Of a stretch of DNA of 54,981 nucleotides, positions 8,181 through 14,583 are shown piece after piece. The translations under genes were made by a program, and so were the position numbers. Numbering within the stretch: the stretch's first letter is position 1; the number at the start of each line of letters is the position of its first letter. Under the pieces are notes generated by a model. That model made no database searches and was not told where the DNA came from. It worked only from the letters and a program-made list of their open reading frames with translations. The stretch comes from Candidatus Wolfebacteria bacterium RIFOXYD12_FULL_48_21 (GTDB lineage: Bacteria > Patescibacteriota > Minisyncoccia > UBA6257 > UBA9933). The stretch is taken from NCBI GenBank assembly GCA_001793945.1, contig MGIW01000005.1, forward strand, positions 1 through 54,981. The letters run 5' to 3'.

Positions 8181-8456
8181 ATGAATATCAAGCGTAGTTA
8201 CGAGAAAGTAAAAAATGGGGCGCCTGAATTTGGGTGGGATGAGAAAGATCTAAATGAGGCGATAAAGATAGCAGAAGGGCTAAAAAGATCCGATCTTATT
8301 ATATTTTGGCTGCAACAAGAGGCAAAAGAATCGGAGGCGTCATTTGATAATTGGTTTAAAGATCTGCAGCTTTTTTCAAAACAGGAAATTATAGATATCA
8401 TACATGAATTAGGCCCGAAAGTAGGGCAGGAATTTATTGATAAGTTTAAGAAGTGA
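8181..8456 (+). CDS. Small helical protein, unknown
   Basis: 91 residues, starting MNIKRSYEK, highly charged and mostly helical (for example LNEAIKIAEGLKRSD). I do not recognise it. No SD precedes the ATG. A terminator-like hairpin and a T run follow, and kinase-tail copy C begins just after. It may be co-transcribed with the 63-residue protein through the 43-nt gap. Composition is AT-rich. Confidence 0.5.
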   Translation: MNIKRSYEKVKNGAPEFGWDEKDLNEAIKIAEGLKRSDLIIFWLQQEAKESEASFDNWFKDLQLFSKQEIIDIIHELGPKVGQEFIDKFKK

Positions 8457-8458
8457 GA

Positions 8459-8487
8459 AAGAGAATCTTCTAAGGTTCTCTTTTTTG
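8459..8487 (+). terminator. Intrinsic terminator
   Basis: The hairpin GAGAATCTTCTAAGGTTCTC is followed by six T, directly after the 91-residue gene. Confidence 0.75.
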
Positions 8488-8494
8488 GAATAAA

Positions 8495-8638
8495 CTCGGC
8501 CTCTTCATCGCCAAACAGATTGTGGAAGCCCATGGCGGCAAAATCTGGGCATCCTCCGAAGGCGAAGGAGCAGGTAGCGCCTTCTCGGTGGAAATCCCTT
8601 TGGACAACAAGGCGGTTACGGAAAAGATGGGGAGTTGA
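8495..8638 (+). repeat. Kinase-tail repeat, copy C
   Basis: About 144 bp matching the kinase 3' end, from CTCGGCCTCTTC to the TGA. It has the same CCTTTGGACAACAAGG variant as copy B. It begins 8 bp after a terminator and is followed by the radical SAM cassette promoter (TTGACAAAAATA at 8657). Confidence 0.92.
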
Positions 8639-8656
8639 GCGAACCGCAGAGAAATT

Positions 8657-8705
8657 TGACAAAAATATAGATATATCTGATGATTTAATCAGAAATTTTT
8701 AAAAA
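8657..8705 (+). promoter_or_regulatory. Promoter and small hairpin before the radical SAM gene
   Basis: TTGACA at 8657-8662 begins the region and is followed by AT-rich sequence. A small hairpin (CTGATGATTTAATCAG) with a following T-rich stretch lies near 8680-8700 and could attenuate transcription. The 5' leader then carries an SD (AAGGAG) before the start at 8732. Confidence 0.45.
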
Positions 8706-8731
8706 TCAACAATAGGATAAGGAGAAGGGTC

Positions 8732-10036
8732 ATGAGAGATAAGAGATATTTTGTGTTAGGAGCGGCCTCCTTTCTTGTAAGCGGAGCAACCCGCGGGGCA
8801 ATCTATGATACAGACAAAGGGTCGGTATTTTCACTAAGCGAGGATGGAAAGATCATCGTCCAAAAGCTGGACCAAGGGAAGTCCATATCGGAAATCTGCA
8901 AAGAAGAGGGAGTATCTAAGAAAGAGCTCCAAAACTTTTTGCAAAAAATTGTCGACTTGGGCCTGGGTGAATTCGCTCAAGAATTCCGAGTGCGGGAAAA
9001 GGTGGAAATTCCATCAATACGGGATACTCTTTCCTTCGTGCATTGCGAAATAACCGAGCGATGCAATTTTACCTGCGTGCATTGCTATAACAGTGCATCG
9101 TTGTGCAAAAAGGGGAAAGAGCTGAAAACGGCGGAATGGGTTCGCATATTACAGGAGGCATACGGGAAAGGATGCAGAAGGATGCAGCTCGTAGGGGGAG
9201 AGCCATTTTGCAAGAGAAAAACTCTTTTTGAAGTGGCCGGAGAAGCGCGACGCATGGGGTACGAGGGTGTTGAGATTTTCTCAAACTGTTCATTATTGAC
9301 CGCGAGAGACATCGCCAGCATCAAAGATCTGAAAATATCGATGGCGTCGTCATTCTACAGCAGTAACGAGAAAATACATAACGCAATCACGCAAAAAGAA
9401 GGGAGCTGGCAAAAGGCGATTGAAAATTTCGCGAAGATTGTCGAGCAACAGATCCCGCTTCGCGTAGGGTTGATAATCAGCCGGGCAAATGAGGCAACGG
9501 TCGAAGAGACAAAGGCATTTCTGAAAGAGCAATTCGGCATTGAGCATATCAGAAGTGACTATGTAAGGCCGGCAGGAAGGGGATGTGCGAGCGACCTCAT
9601 CTCAGACTCAATGATCAGTGCCCAGGCAGTTACCTCACCGAGTTTTGCAAAGACAGATCTGTCTACATTTGCAAAAAGAAGGTGTGGACATAACTGTTTC
9701 ATGGACAAGATCTGCATTTCGCCCACGGGAGATGTTCACCCTTGCGTAATGGAGCGGGATGTATCATACGGCAATGTACGGAGGGCATCTCTGGAAGAAA
9801 TCCTTGCATCGCCGACTGCGCTTCAGTATCGCAGGATGAGCAAGGATGTTATCGAGGCATGTAGTGAATGCGAATATCGCTATTGTTGCTTTGACTGCAG
9901 GGTTAAGGCAAGAAACGGTAGTGATAACATAACTGCAAAGCCTTGGTGGTGCATGTATGACCCATTAAAAGGTGAGTGGAAAATGTCTAAGAAAGGAGGT
10001 GATGAGGGGAGTATCGAGGCAAGAGGCGAGTGTTAA
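8732..10036 (+). CDS. Radical SAM/SPASM peptide maturase with N-terminal PqqD-like domain
   Basis: 434 residues. Residues 1-95 form a small PqqD/RRE-like domain (SVFSLSEDGKIIVQKLDQ), which in RiPP enzymes binds the precursor leader. The radical SAM motif CNFTCVHC (Cys111, Cys115, Cys118) would hold a 4Fe-4S cluster. The SPASM-type C-terminus has many cysteines (CGHNCFMDKICISPTGDVHPC, then CSECEYRYCCFDC) for auxiliary clusters. Such enzymes make thioether, C-C or related crosslinks in peptides. A four-cysteine precursor is encoded 29 nt downstream. The SD is AAGGAG, 7 nt before ATG. An SD-like AAAGGAGGTGAT lies inside the last codons (about 9993-10004) with no well-spaced start after it. Confidence 0.9.
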   Translation: MRDKRYFVLGAASFLVSGATRGAIYDTDKGSVFSLSEDGKIIVQKLDQGKSISEICKEEGVSKKELQNFLQKIVDLGLGEFAQEFRVREKVEIPSIRDTLSFVHCEITERCNFTCVHCYNSASLCKKGKELKTAEWVRILQEAYGKGCRRMQLVGGEPFCKRKTLFEVAGEARRMGYEGVEIFSNCSLLTARDIASIKDLKISMASSFYSSNEKIHNAITQKEGSWQKAIENFAKIVEQQIPLRVGLIISRANEATVEETKAFLKEQFGIEHIRSDYVRPAGRGCASDLISDSMISAQAVTSPSFAKTDLSTFAKRRCGHNCFMDKICISPTGDVHPCVMERDVSYGNVRRASLEEILASPTALQYRRMSKDVIEACSECEYRYCCFDCRVKARNGSDNITAKPWWCMYDPLKGEWKMSKKGGDEGSIEARGEC

Positions 10037-10065
10037 GTAAAATTCTAACTGAGAAGGAAAAAGTC

Positions 10066-10206
10066 ATGAAGAACAAGAAGCTGAAGCTCGAGATCAAAGA
10101 GGTGACTCGCGGTGGGCTTGTCGGAGCAAGCCAATGTCCGGTCATGGGGTGCACGCCCAATGATCCAACACAAGGATGCCCCCCTGATCCATGTAATCCG
10201 CGGTAA
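10066..10206 (+). CDS. Four-cysteine RiPP precursor for the radical SAM enzyme
   Basis: A 46-residue peptide. A lysine-rich leader (MKNKKLKLEIKEVTRGG) leads into a GLVGASQ segment and a Cys/Pro-rich core with cysteines at 24, 29, 38 and 43. The spacing is a symmetric C-x4-C-x8-C-x4-C (CPVMGC and CPPDPC). It follows the radical SAM gene by 29 nt with a GAAGGA SD and ends before a terminator. Adjacency to a SPASM radical SAM enzyme makes a sactipeptide- or ranthipeptide-like product likely, but the bond type is not shown by the sequence. It is too short for most gene finders. Confidence 0.83.
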   Translation: MKNKKLKLEIKEVTRGGLVGASQCPVMGCTPNDPTQGCPPDPCNPR

Positions 10207-10231
10207 TCATGAGTAAAAGTTCATGTAGTAA

Positions 10232-10263
10232 AAAGGGATCGCTTACGCGATCCCTTTCTTTAT
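10232..10263. terminator. Bidirectional intrinsic terminator
   Basis: AAAGGGATCG CTTA CGCGATCCCTTT-type hairpin between the RiPP precursor and the convergent zincin gene. It is repeated almost identically at 11094-11125. The stop codon of the minus-strand gene lies in the loop. Confidence 0.85.
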
Positions 10264-11049
10264 GATATATTTTTCCAATTCGAATATGTTCTTTGCCTTT
10301 AATTTCCCCGCAAGATAATCTTGCCAAATGGGAAGAATTTTTTGTACGAGTTCTTTGATATACGCATGTCCGTCTATTGTAAGGTAATCACCTTCGCCAT
10401 TCAATCGGATGCGTAGCTCATTATCAGTCATGAGCTCGATCAATGAATGCATAGTCTTATCAGTCTTTTGCTGCTTCTTGGTAAGAATATGCATCAATTC
10501 ATGGGCTAAATATACGACCGTGTAGTTGGGCCAATCTTCCGAATGGCCCCATCGTAGAGCATTATTTTCGGAATACGCTTGGCCACCACCAGTCTTTGGG
10601 TGGTTGATGAAAACTTTGACAGTCTTAGCCGGGAGAGTAATCCCTGCGACCTTAGTAATGAATTGAAATATTTCAACCTCCTTTGCATTCCACCGTTTCT
10701 TCGTTAAAAGGAGATAATTGCTAGTCTCCTTATGTAATCGCTTAAATTCATCCGACTCCTCGATTTCTTGATAAATGGAGTCTACTTTCTTTAATGCATC
10801 GCTAAGCACATTTTTAAAAGGGATACCATTTAAAGCTGACTGGCGAGATAGATCTTCAAGCGCCCATACTGTATGACTTGCCTTAATATAGGGGTTTACG
10901 AAGTAATAAGCTGGATCGTTTTTATACTTACTCCAAAGCCTTTTTTCTAGTCTTTTCCATGCAGGAAAGGGAATTCGTTGATAGGCATTATAATTTTTTA
11001 TTGTGGCAGAAATGAGTTGAGTTTTGTCGACAATAAATTGAAGTTTCAT
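10243..11049 (-). CDS. HExxH zincin-like protein, paralogue 1
   Basis: 268 residues. A HELMH motif (His183, Glu184, His187) lies in YLAHELMHILT and is followed by a conserved LIELMTDNELRIRLNG segment that may supply a third zinc ligand. I do not recognise the family. It is paralogous to the next gene: the C-terminal ~90 residues and the terminators are nearly identical. The promoter is leaderless in form: TATACT (11056-11061, minus strand) ends 6 nt before ATG, with no SD. It could be a cytosolic protease for the peptides encoded nearby, which is inference. Confidence 0.6.
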   Translation of the reverse strand: MKLQFIVDKTQLISATIKNYNAYQRIPFPAWKRLEKRLWSKYKNDPAYYFVNPYIKASHTVWALEDLSRQSALNGIPFKNVLSDALKKVDSIYQEIEESDEFKRLHKETSNYLLLTKKRWNAKEVEIFQFITKVAGITLPAKTVKVFINHPKTGGGQAYSENNALRWGHSEDWPNYTVVYLAHELMHILTKKQQKTDKTMHSLIELMTDNELRIRLNGEGDYLTIDGHAYIKELVQKILPIWQDYLAGKLKAKNIFELEKYIIKKGIA

Positions 11050-11093
11050 AAAATCAGTATATCATGAATAATTTTAGCAAGAAACAACCCCAT

Positions 11094-11125
11094 AAAGGGA
11101 TCGCTTACGCGATCCCTTTCTTTAT
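11094..11125. terminator. Intrinsic terminator of zincin paralogue 2
   Basis: AAAGGGATCGCTTACGCGAT hairpin continuing to CCCTTT, nearly the same as at 10232-10263. The duplication therefore included the terminator. Confidence 0.8.
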
Positions 11126-11926
11126 AATATACTTTTCCAATTCAAATATGTTCTTTGCCTTTAGTTTTCCCGCAAGATAGTTTTGCCAAATCGGGAGAAT
11201 TTTTTGTTCAAGCTCTTGCAGATCTTTATGTCCGACTAATTGGCCGTTTTCTGTAAAATATTCTCCCTTGCCGTTAAGCCGGATACGCAGCTCATTGTCG
11301 GTCATAAGTTCGATGAGTGCATGCATAACGGCGTAATCTTTTTGCGTATGCCATGTAAGAATATGCATTAATTCATGACAAAGATAAACAGTATGATAAT
11401 TTTTCCAATCTTCCTCATGACCCCAAAGAATTGCATTATGGGTGATAAGCGCCCTTCCGTTGGCAAGCTTCGGATGAGTAATAAAGACTGTAATGGTTTT
11501 GTTAGGAAGAGTGATGCCGGTAACTTCTTGAATAAATGACAGGGTGAATTTTTTGTTCAGATCCCATTGCTTGCTTACTTGTAGGAGGTGTTGTTCGGTC
11601 TCTTTGCGCAGCTGCTTGAATTCTTTTGACCGTCGGATGTCATCGTAGATTCTTTCCATGTCAGAAACAATCTTGCAAAAAGTAGAGTTAAAAGACTTAC
11701 CGGGGAAGGCGGATGCAATAAGTAGCTCCTCAGCTGCCCAAGAGATATGCTCATTATTCGAGAAATTTAGGAAGTAATAGGCGGGGGTATCTCGATATTT
11801 TTTATGAATCCTATCTACAAGTGGAGTCCATAGTAAAAAAAGATTGAAGTTAGCGGGTTTCGAATGGTATCGTTTACTTGCGAAATGGATAAGATATCTA
11901 TCGTCAATCTTGAACTGCAGTTTCAT
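11105..11926 (-). CDS. HExxH zincin-like protein, paralogue 2
   Basis: 273 residues, similar along its length to the preceding protein and nearly identical over the last ~35 residues (AGKLKAKNIFELEKYIIKKG). It has CHELMHILTW with the HExxH site and the same TDNELRIRLNG motif. The promoter is the leaderless form: TATACT ends 6 nt before ATG (11933-11938). The pair arose by tandem duplication, with the N-terminal halves more diverged than the C-terminal halves. That pattern suggests either selection on the C-terminal half or gene conversion. Function is unknown beyond probable zinc-dependent hydrolysis. Confidence 0.6.
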   Translation of the reverse strand: MKLQFKIDDRYLIHFASKRYHSKPANFNLFLLWTPLVDRIHKKYRDTPAYYFLNFSNNEHISWAAEELLIASAFPGKSFNSTFCKIVSDMERIYDDIRRSKEFKQLRKETEQHLLQVSKQWDLNKKFTLSFIQEVTGITLPNKTITVFITHPKLANGRALITHNAILWGHEEDWKNYHTVYLCHELMHILTWHTQKDYAVMHALIELMTDNELRIRLNGKGEYFTENGQLVGHKDLQELEQKILPIWQNYLAGKLKAKNIFELEKYIIKKGIA

Positions 11927-12008
11927 AAAGCAAGTATATCACTATTATTATGTGTAAGGAATAATAATATATTTAAAACTTATCAATCTTTCCCCCTACC
12001 CATTTAAA

Positions 12009-12073
12009 GCAGCACCTTCTCGGTGGAGATTCCTTTGGACAATAAAGCGGTTACGGAGAAGATGGGGAGTTGA
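12009..12073 (+). repeat. Kinase-tail repeat, copy D
   Basis: 65 bp from AGCAGCACC to the TGA, a shorter piece of the same 3' end. It carries CCTTTGGACAATAAAGCGG, the B/C type with changes. It is directly followed by the second copy of the shared expression leader. Confidence 0.9.
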
Positions 12074-12170
12074 GGTGGGTTTGACAAAACTATTACTACA
12101 ATGGCATACTTTTATTAGTAACTTTGTAGTGGGCGTCACTTGTTATTAACCTCAACAAAGGAGTAGCGTC
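12074..12170 (+). promoter_or_regulatory. Shared expression leader, copy 2
   Basis: Nearly identical to 7849-7945: TTGACAAAACTATTACTACA, a possible -10 CATACT, a ~55-nt leader and the AAAGGAG SD. Similarity ends at the first base after the ATG, where a different peptide starts. Confidence 0.8.
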
Positions 12171-12245
12171 ATGGCAGAGCAGAGTGACCCGGTGGAAGGA
12201 ACCGTTATGGATGACAACGGTGAATTCCCGATGAACGGGGGCTGA
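12171..12245 (+). CDS. 24-residue peptide gene
   Basis: The encoded peptide (starting MAEQSDPVEG) is acidic, has no cysteine and ends in NGEFPMNGG with a C-terminal Gly-Gly. Evidence that it is a real gene is strong for its size: a consensus-like promoter, a leader shared with another cassette, a well-placed SD and an intrinsic terminator 27 nt after the stop. Product class is unknown. It could be a modified peptide, a signalling peptide or a leader peptide. An M16 peptidase gene follows. Confidence 0.6.
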   Translation: MAEQSDPVEGTVMDDNGEFPMNGG

Positions 12246-12271
12246 TCGACCAAGCCTCGTTTCATGTGTGC

Positions 12272-12304
12272 AGGGTGCGGATCTTGGTTCGCACCCTTTT
12301 TATT
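12272..12304 (+). terminator. Intrinsic terminator of the 24-residue peptide gene
   Basis: GGGTGCG and CGCACCC arms around a 10-nt loop, followed by a T run (CCCTTTTTATT). Confidence 0.9.
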
Positions 12305-12349
12305 CTATGGCAATAGTGTTGGTACGGTGCGTAAAAGAAATATACTCAT

Positions 12350-13594
12350 ATGAAAATATACAAAGAATCAAAATTGGACAATGGGATGGCAATCCTTACG
12401 AGCGAGGATTCGAACGCTGATGTTGTTACGATTTCAGTATGGCTCCGGGCTGGTTCGCGATATGAGCAAAAGGAAGAACGCGGTTACGCACATATATTGG
12501 AGCACATGCTTTTAAAGGGGACGAAGAAACATCGGTCCATTTTTGATTTAAATGTAATTATGGATCGCGCAGGAGCGATGTCGAATGCGGCGACGAATAT
12601 GGAAATGGTGCGCGTGCACATCGAAGTTATAAAAGATCGACTCGAAGACATGTTTGAACTTGTTGCGGATATTGTGCGAAATCCGTTGATAGATGAGGGG
12701 GTTTTAGAAAATGAAAAGAAGGTTATTATACAGGAATATGATCGTTCATATGATAATCCGGCAAGCAGGCTGTGGATCGAATCGAGCAAGCGTATATTTG
12801 AGGGACACCCATTGTCTCAGGATGCGCTTGGGGATAAGGAAAGTATTCGTGCGGCAACGGCAGACCGATTAAAGAAATATCACAAACGCATATTCATACC
12901 GCAACGCATGGCGGTAGTTGTTACTGGCGGCGCAAGCCACGAAAAAATAGCCGAACTGGCGAGAATCCATTTTGGCGATATGGCGGCACACACCGGGGTA
13001 GAAGTGGATAATTTTAGTAATCCGATACCGCGGCGCGGGTTTGCATTCGAAAAGGTGTCTACGACGCAGACGCAGTTAAATTTTAACTTTTTAAGCGCTG
13101 TTACGAACGCAAGAGAGTCAGCGGCAATGGATATTTACGCAAATTTTCTTGGCTATAAGCACACCTCGTTGTTATATCAGATCCTTCGGCATGAACTTGG
13201 ATTGGTATATAATGTAGGGGTTTCCCATGCGCAATATTCCGATGCAGGGTTGTTTTACATTGCAACATCTACCACAAATCCGCAAGATGCGATTCCAGTG
13301 ATTATCGATCGTGTTATTAATGCCAAAAAATATTTTACAGAAGAGCTATTCAATGCTTACAAAGAACAGCTGATAAATATCGTAACAAGAAAAACAAGTG
13401 CTTCTTCGGATGGGATTGGATATATAGGGGATTCGTGGTTGCATTTCGGAAAGCTTATTGCGCCGGATGAATGGAAAAATATTATCAGAGGGATAGCGTA
13501 CGACGAAATTATCGAAATGATAGAGCGACTGGTCACAAAAGACAACCTATTTGTTATGGCCGTAGGAGAAAAGGAATTTCAAATCGATTTTTGA
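12350..13594 (+). CDS. M16-family zinc peptidase
   Basis: 414 residues, the usual size of single-chain M16B peptidases. The inverted zinc motif HxxEH is present (YAHILEHMLLKG; His48, Glu51, His52), with the downstream glutamate segment ENEKKVIIQEYDRS near residue 128. The C-terminal half is the inactive M16_C-like partner domain (LLYQILRHELGLVYNVG). M16 enzymes cleave short peptides inside a closed chamber, and some mature RiPPs (PqqF type). It has no signal peptide. TATACT lies only 3 nt before the ATG and there is no SD. The position after a 24-residue peptide gene suggests, without proving, a processing role. Confidence 0.85.
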   Translation: MKIYKESKLDNGMAILTSEDSNADVVTISVWLRAGSRYEQKEERGYAHILEHMLLKGTKKHRSIFDLNVIMDRAGAMSNAATNMEMVRVHIEVIKDRLEDMFELVADIVRNPLIDEGVLENEKKVIIQEYDRSYDNPASRLWIESSKRIFEGHPLSQDALGDKESIRAATADRLKKYHKRIFIPQRMAVVVTGGASHEKIAELARIHFGDMAAHTGVEVDNFSNPIPRRGFAFEKVSTTQTQLNFNFLSAVTNARESAAMDIYANFLGYKHTSLLYQILRHELGLVYNVGVSHAQYSDAGLFYIATSTTNPQDAIPVIIDRVINAKKYFTEELFNAYKEQLINIVTRKTSASSDGIGYIGDSWLHFGKLIAPDEWKNIIRGIAYDEIIEMIERLVTKDNLFVMAVGEKEFQIDF

Positions 13595-13601
13595 TTTCCA
13601 A

Positions 13602-13665
13602 CAGTACCTTCTCGGTGGAGATTTCGCAGGATAACAAGGCGGTTACGGAGAAGATGGGGAGTTGA
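13602..13665 (+). repeat. Kinase-tail repeat, copy E
   Basis: 64 bp from CAGTACCTTCTCGG to the TGA. It has the CGCAGGATAACAAGG variant, close to resident copy A (the PQDNK type), so the copies are not all of one lineage. Confidence 0.9.
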
Positions 13666-13734
13666 TTTGGGATATGCAGATCTTTGGAAAATAGAAGAGG
13701 AAGATTTTGGGATTGGTATGTTATACTTATGTAT

Positions 13735-14082
13735 ATGAGTGATGTAAGATTTCAGTTAAAAACGGCAAGAGAAGAAATTGAGCTAATACTGTCTGATAAA
13801 GGCGAGTTTAAAATAGTTAGTCAATATCTTGAGCCACTTATCACGGGAGCTATTCGAAATAAGAAATTTGGATTCACTGAAGATATTAAAAAACGTCTTA
13901 ATGGAGAAATAATTAGCGATATCCCTGTCGCCATAGAAAGATTTACTTCGAGTAAAAATTCAAACAAAGAAGGCATAAGGTTCTCGGCTTATTTCACATG
14001 GTATATTGGAGAGCGCATTAACGCAGAGCTAAAGAAGCGTAGCGTGTGGGAAAAAATAAGAGCCGCATTGCGCGGCTCCTGA
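13735..14082 (+). CDS. Small protein resembling sigma-70 region 2
   Basis: About 115 residues from the ATG at 13735. TATACT (13722-13727) ends 7 nt before this ATG, giving a leaderless start; an in-frame ATG lies 6 nt upstream. Near residues 65-95, AIERFTSSKN followed by GIRFSAYFTWYIGERIN resembles the sigma-70 region 2.3-2.4 pattern (AVEKFDPSKG..KFSTYATWWIRQAI). There is no region 4, so it would be a partial sigma-like protein. The protein ends on a hairpin that also acts as the terminator of the convergent 64-residue gene. The resemblance comes from memory of the family and needs a profile search. Confidence 0.45.
   Translation: MSDVRFQLKTAREEIELILSDKGEFKIVSQYLEPLITGAIRNKKFGFTEDIKKRLNGEIISDIPVAIERFTSSKNSNKEGIRFSAYFTWYIGERINAELKKRSVWEKIRAALRGS
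14051..14079 (-). terminator. Intrinsic terminator, minus strand
   Basis: On the minus strand GAGCCGCGCAATGCGGCTC is followed by TTATTTTTT. It serves the 64-residue gene. Confidence 0.8.
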
Positions 14083-14114
14083 TACAGGGAGTGGATCTGT
14101 GGCATATTGCCGTG

Positions 14115-14309
14115 TTAGTCTTTTCCGAAGACGGCTTTGAAGATCGAGTAGAGGATCGACCCGTTCTCAGAATCACTAACCTTCCTCTCGTTTCGAGATT
14201 CAAGCTCTCCACTTGCGGCTGCGTCGTCTCTGGCACTATGCCATGCCCGTGCGGTTTCTTTTCCCGATGATCCAGTATCCTTAGCAGCGTCCTTCTCGGT
14301 ATAGCCCAT
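14115..14309 (-). CDS. Small hydrophilic protein, unknown
   Basis: 64 residues, starting MGYTEKDAAKDTGSSG, rich in Ala, Ser, Glu and Lys, with a short hydrophobic C-terminus (ILYSIFKAVFGKD). There is a strong SD (AGGAGG, 8 nt before ATG), a TTGACA promoter upstream and a terminator downstream, so it is very likely expressed. Like the 63-residue protein at 7946, it starts MG plus an aromatic residue and is intrinsically polar, but no clear homology is visible. Role unknown. Confidence 0.6.
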   Translation of the reverse strand: MGYTEKDAAKDTGSSGKETARAWHSARDDAAASGELESRNERKVSDSENGSILYSIFKAVFGKD

Positions 14310-14356
14310 AAGTCTTAACCTCCTGTGTGATAAGTTATGCCCTGCGTTCTGACACG

Positions 14357-14384
14357 ATTATTACACACACAAGGGCGGTGTCAA
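14357..14384 (-). promoter_or_regulatory. Promoter of the 64-residue gene
   Basis: On the minus strand TTGACA (14379-14384) is followed at 15-17 nt by TAATAAT (14357-14363). The leader is about 40-50 nt and ends in an AGGAGG SD. Confidence 0.6.
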
Positions 14385-14446
14385 GGGGGGGTAGTATATA
14401 AGTGGATTTAGAGAGACATTACATACTATTTATAGACACAGGTGAT

Positions 14447-14534
14447 ATCCTCCGAAGGCGAAGGAGCAGGAAGCACCTTCTCGGTGGAGATTTCGTAGAA
14501 CAACAAAGCGGCCACGGAGAAGATGGGGAGTTGA
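14447..14534 (+). repeat. Kinase-tail repeat, copy F
   Basis: 88 bp from ATCCTCCGAAGGCG to the TGA. The kinase frame is broken by a TAG (TTTCGTAGAAC), so this copy is non-coding. It is the last copy, 49 bp before the ABC exporter gene. Confidence 0.9.
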
Positions 14535-14568
14535 GGGGGGGGAAAAAGAGTTTCGTCCGCGATTGTGG

Positions 14569-14574
14569 TATAAT
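14569..14574 (+). promoter_or_regulatory. -10 element of the ABC exporter
   Basis: TATAAT ends 9 nt before the ATG; there is no SD. Confidence 0.5.
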
Positions 14575-14583
14575 AACTGAATT

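Noticed and set aside
9993-10036. Extra tiny gene behind the SD-like AAAGGAGGTGAT at the end of the radical SAM gene
   Set aside because: The nearest ATG is only about 2 nt from the SD and gives an 11-codon frame; the real precursor has its own SD at 10066.
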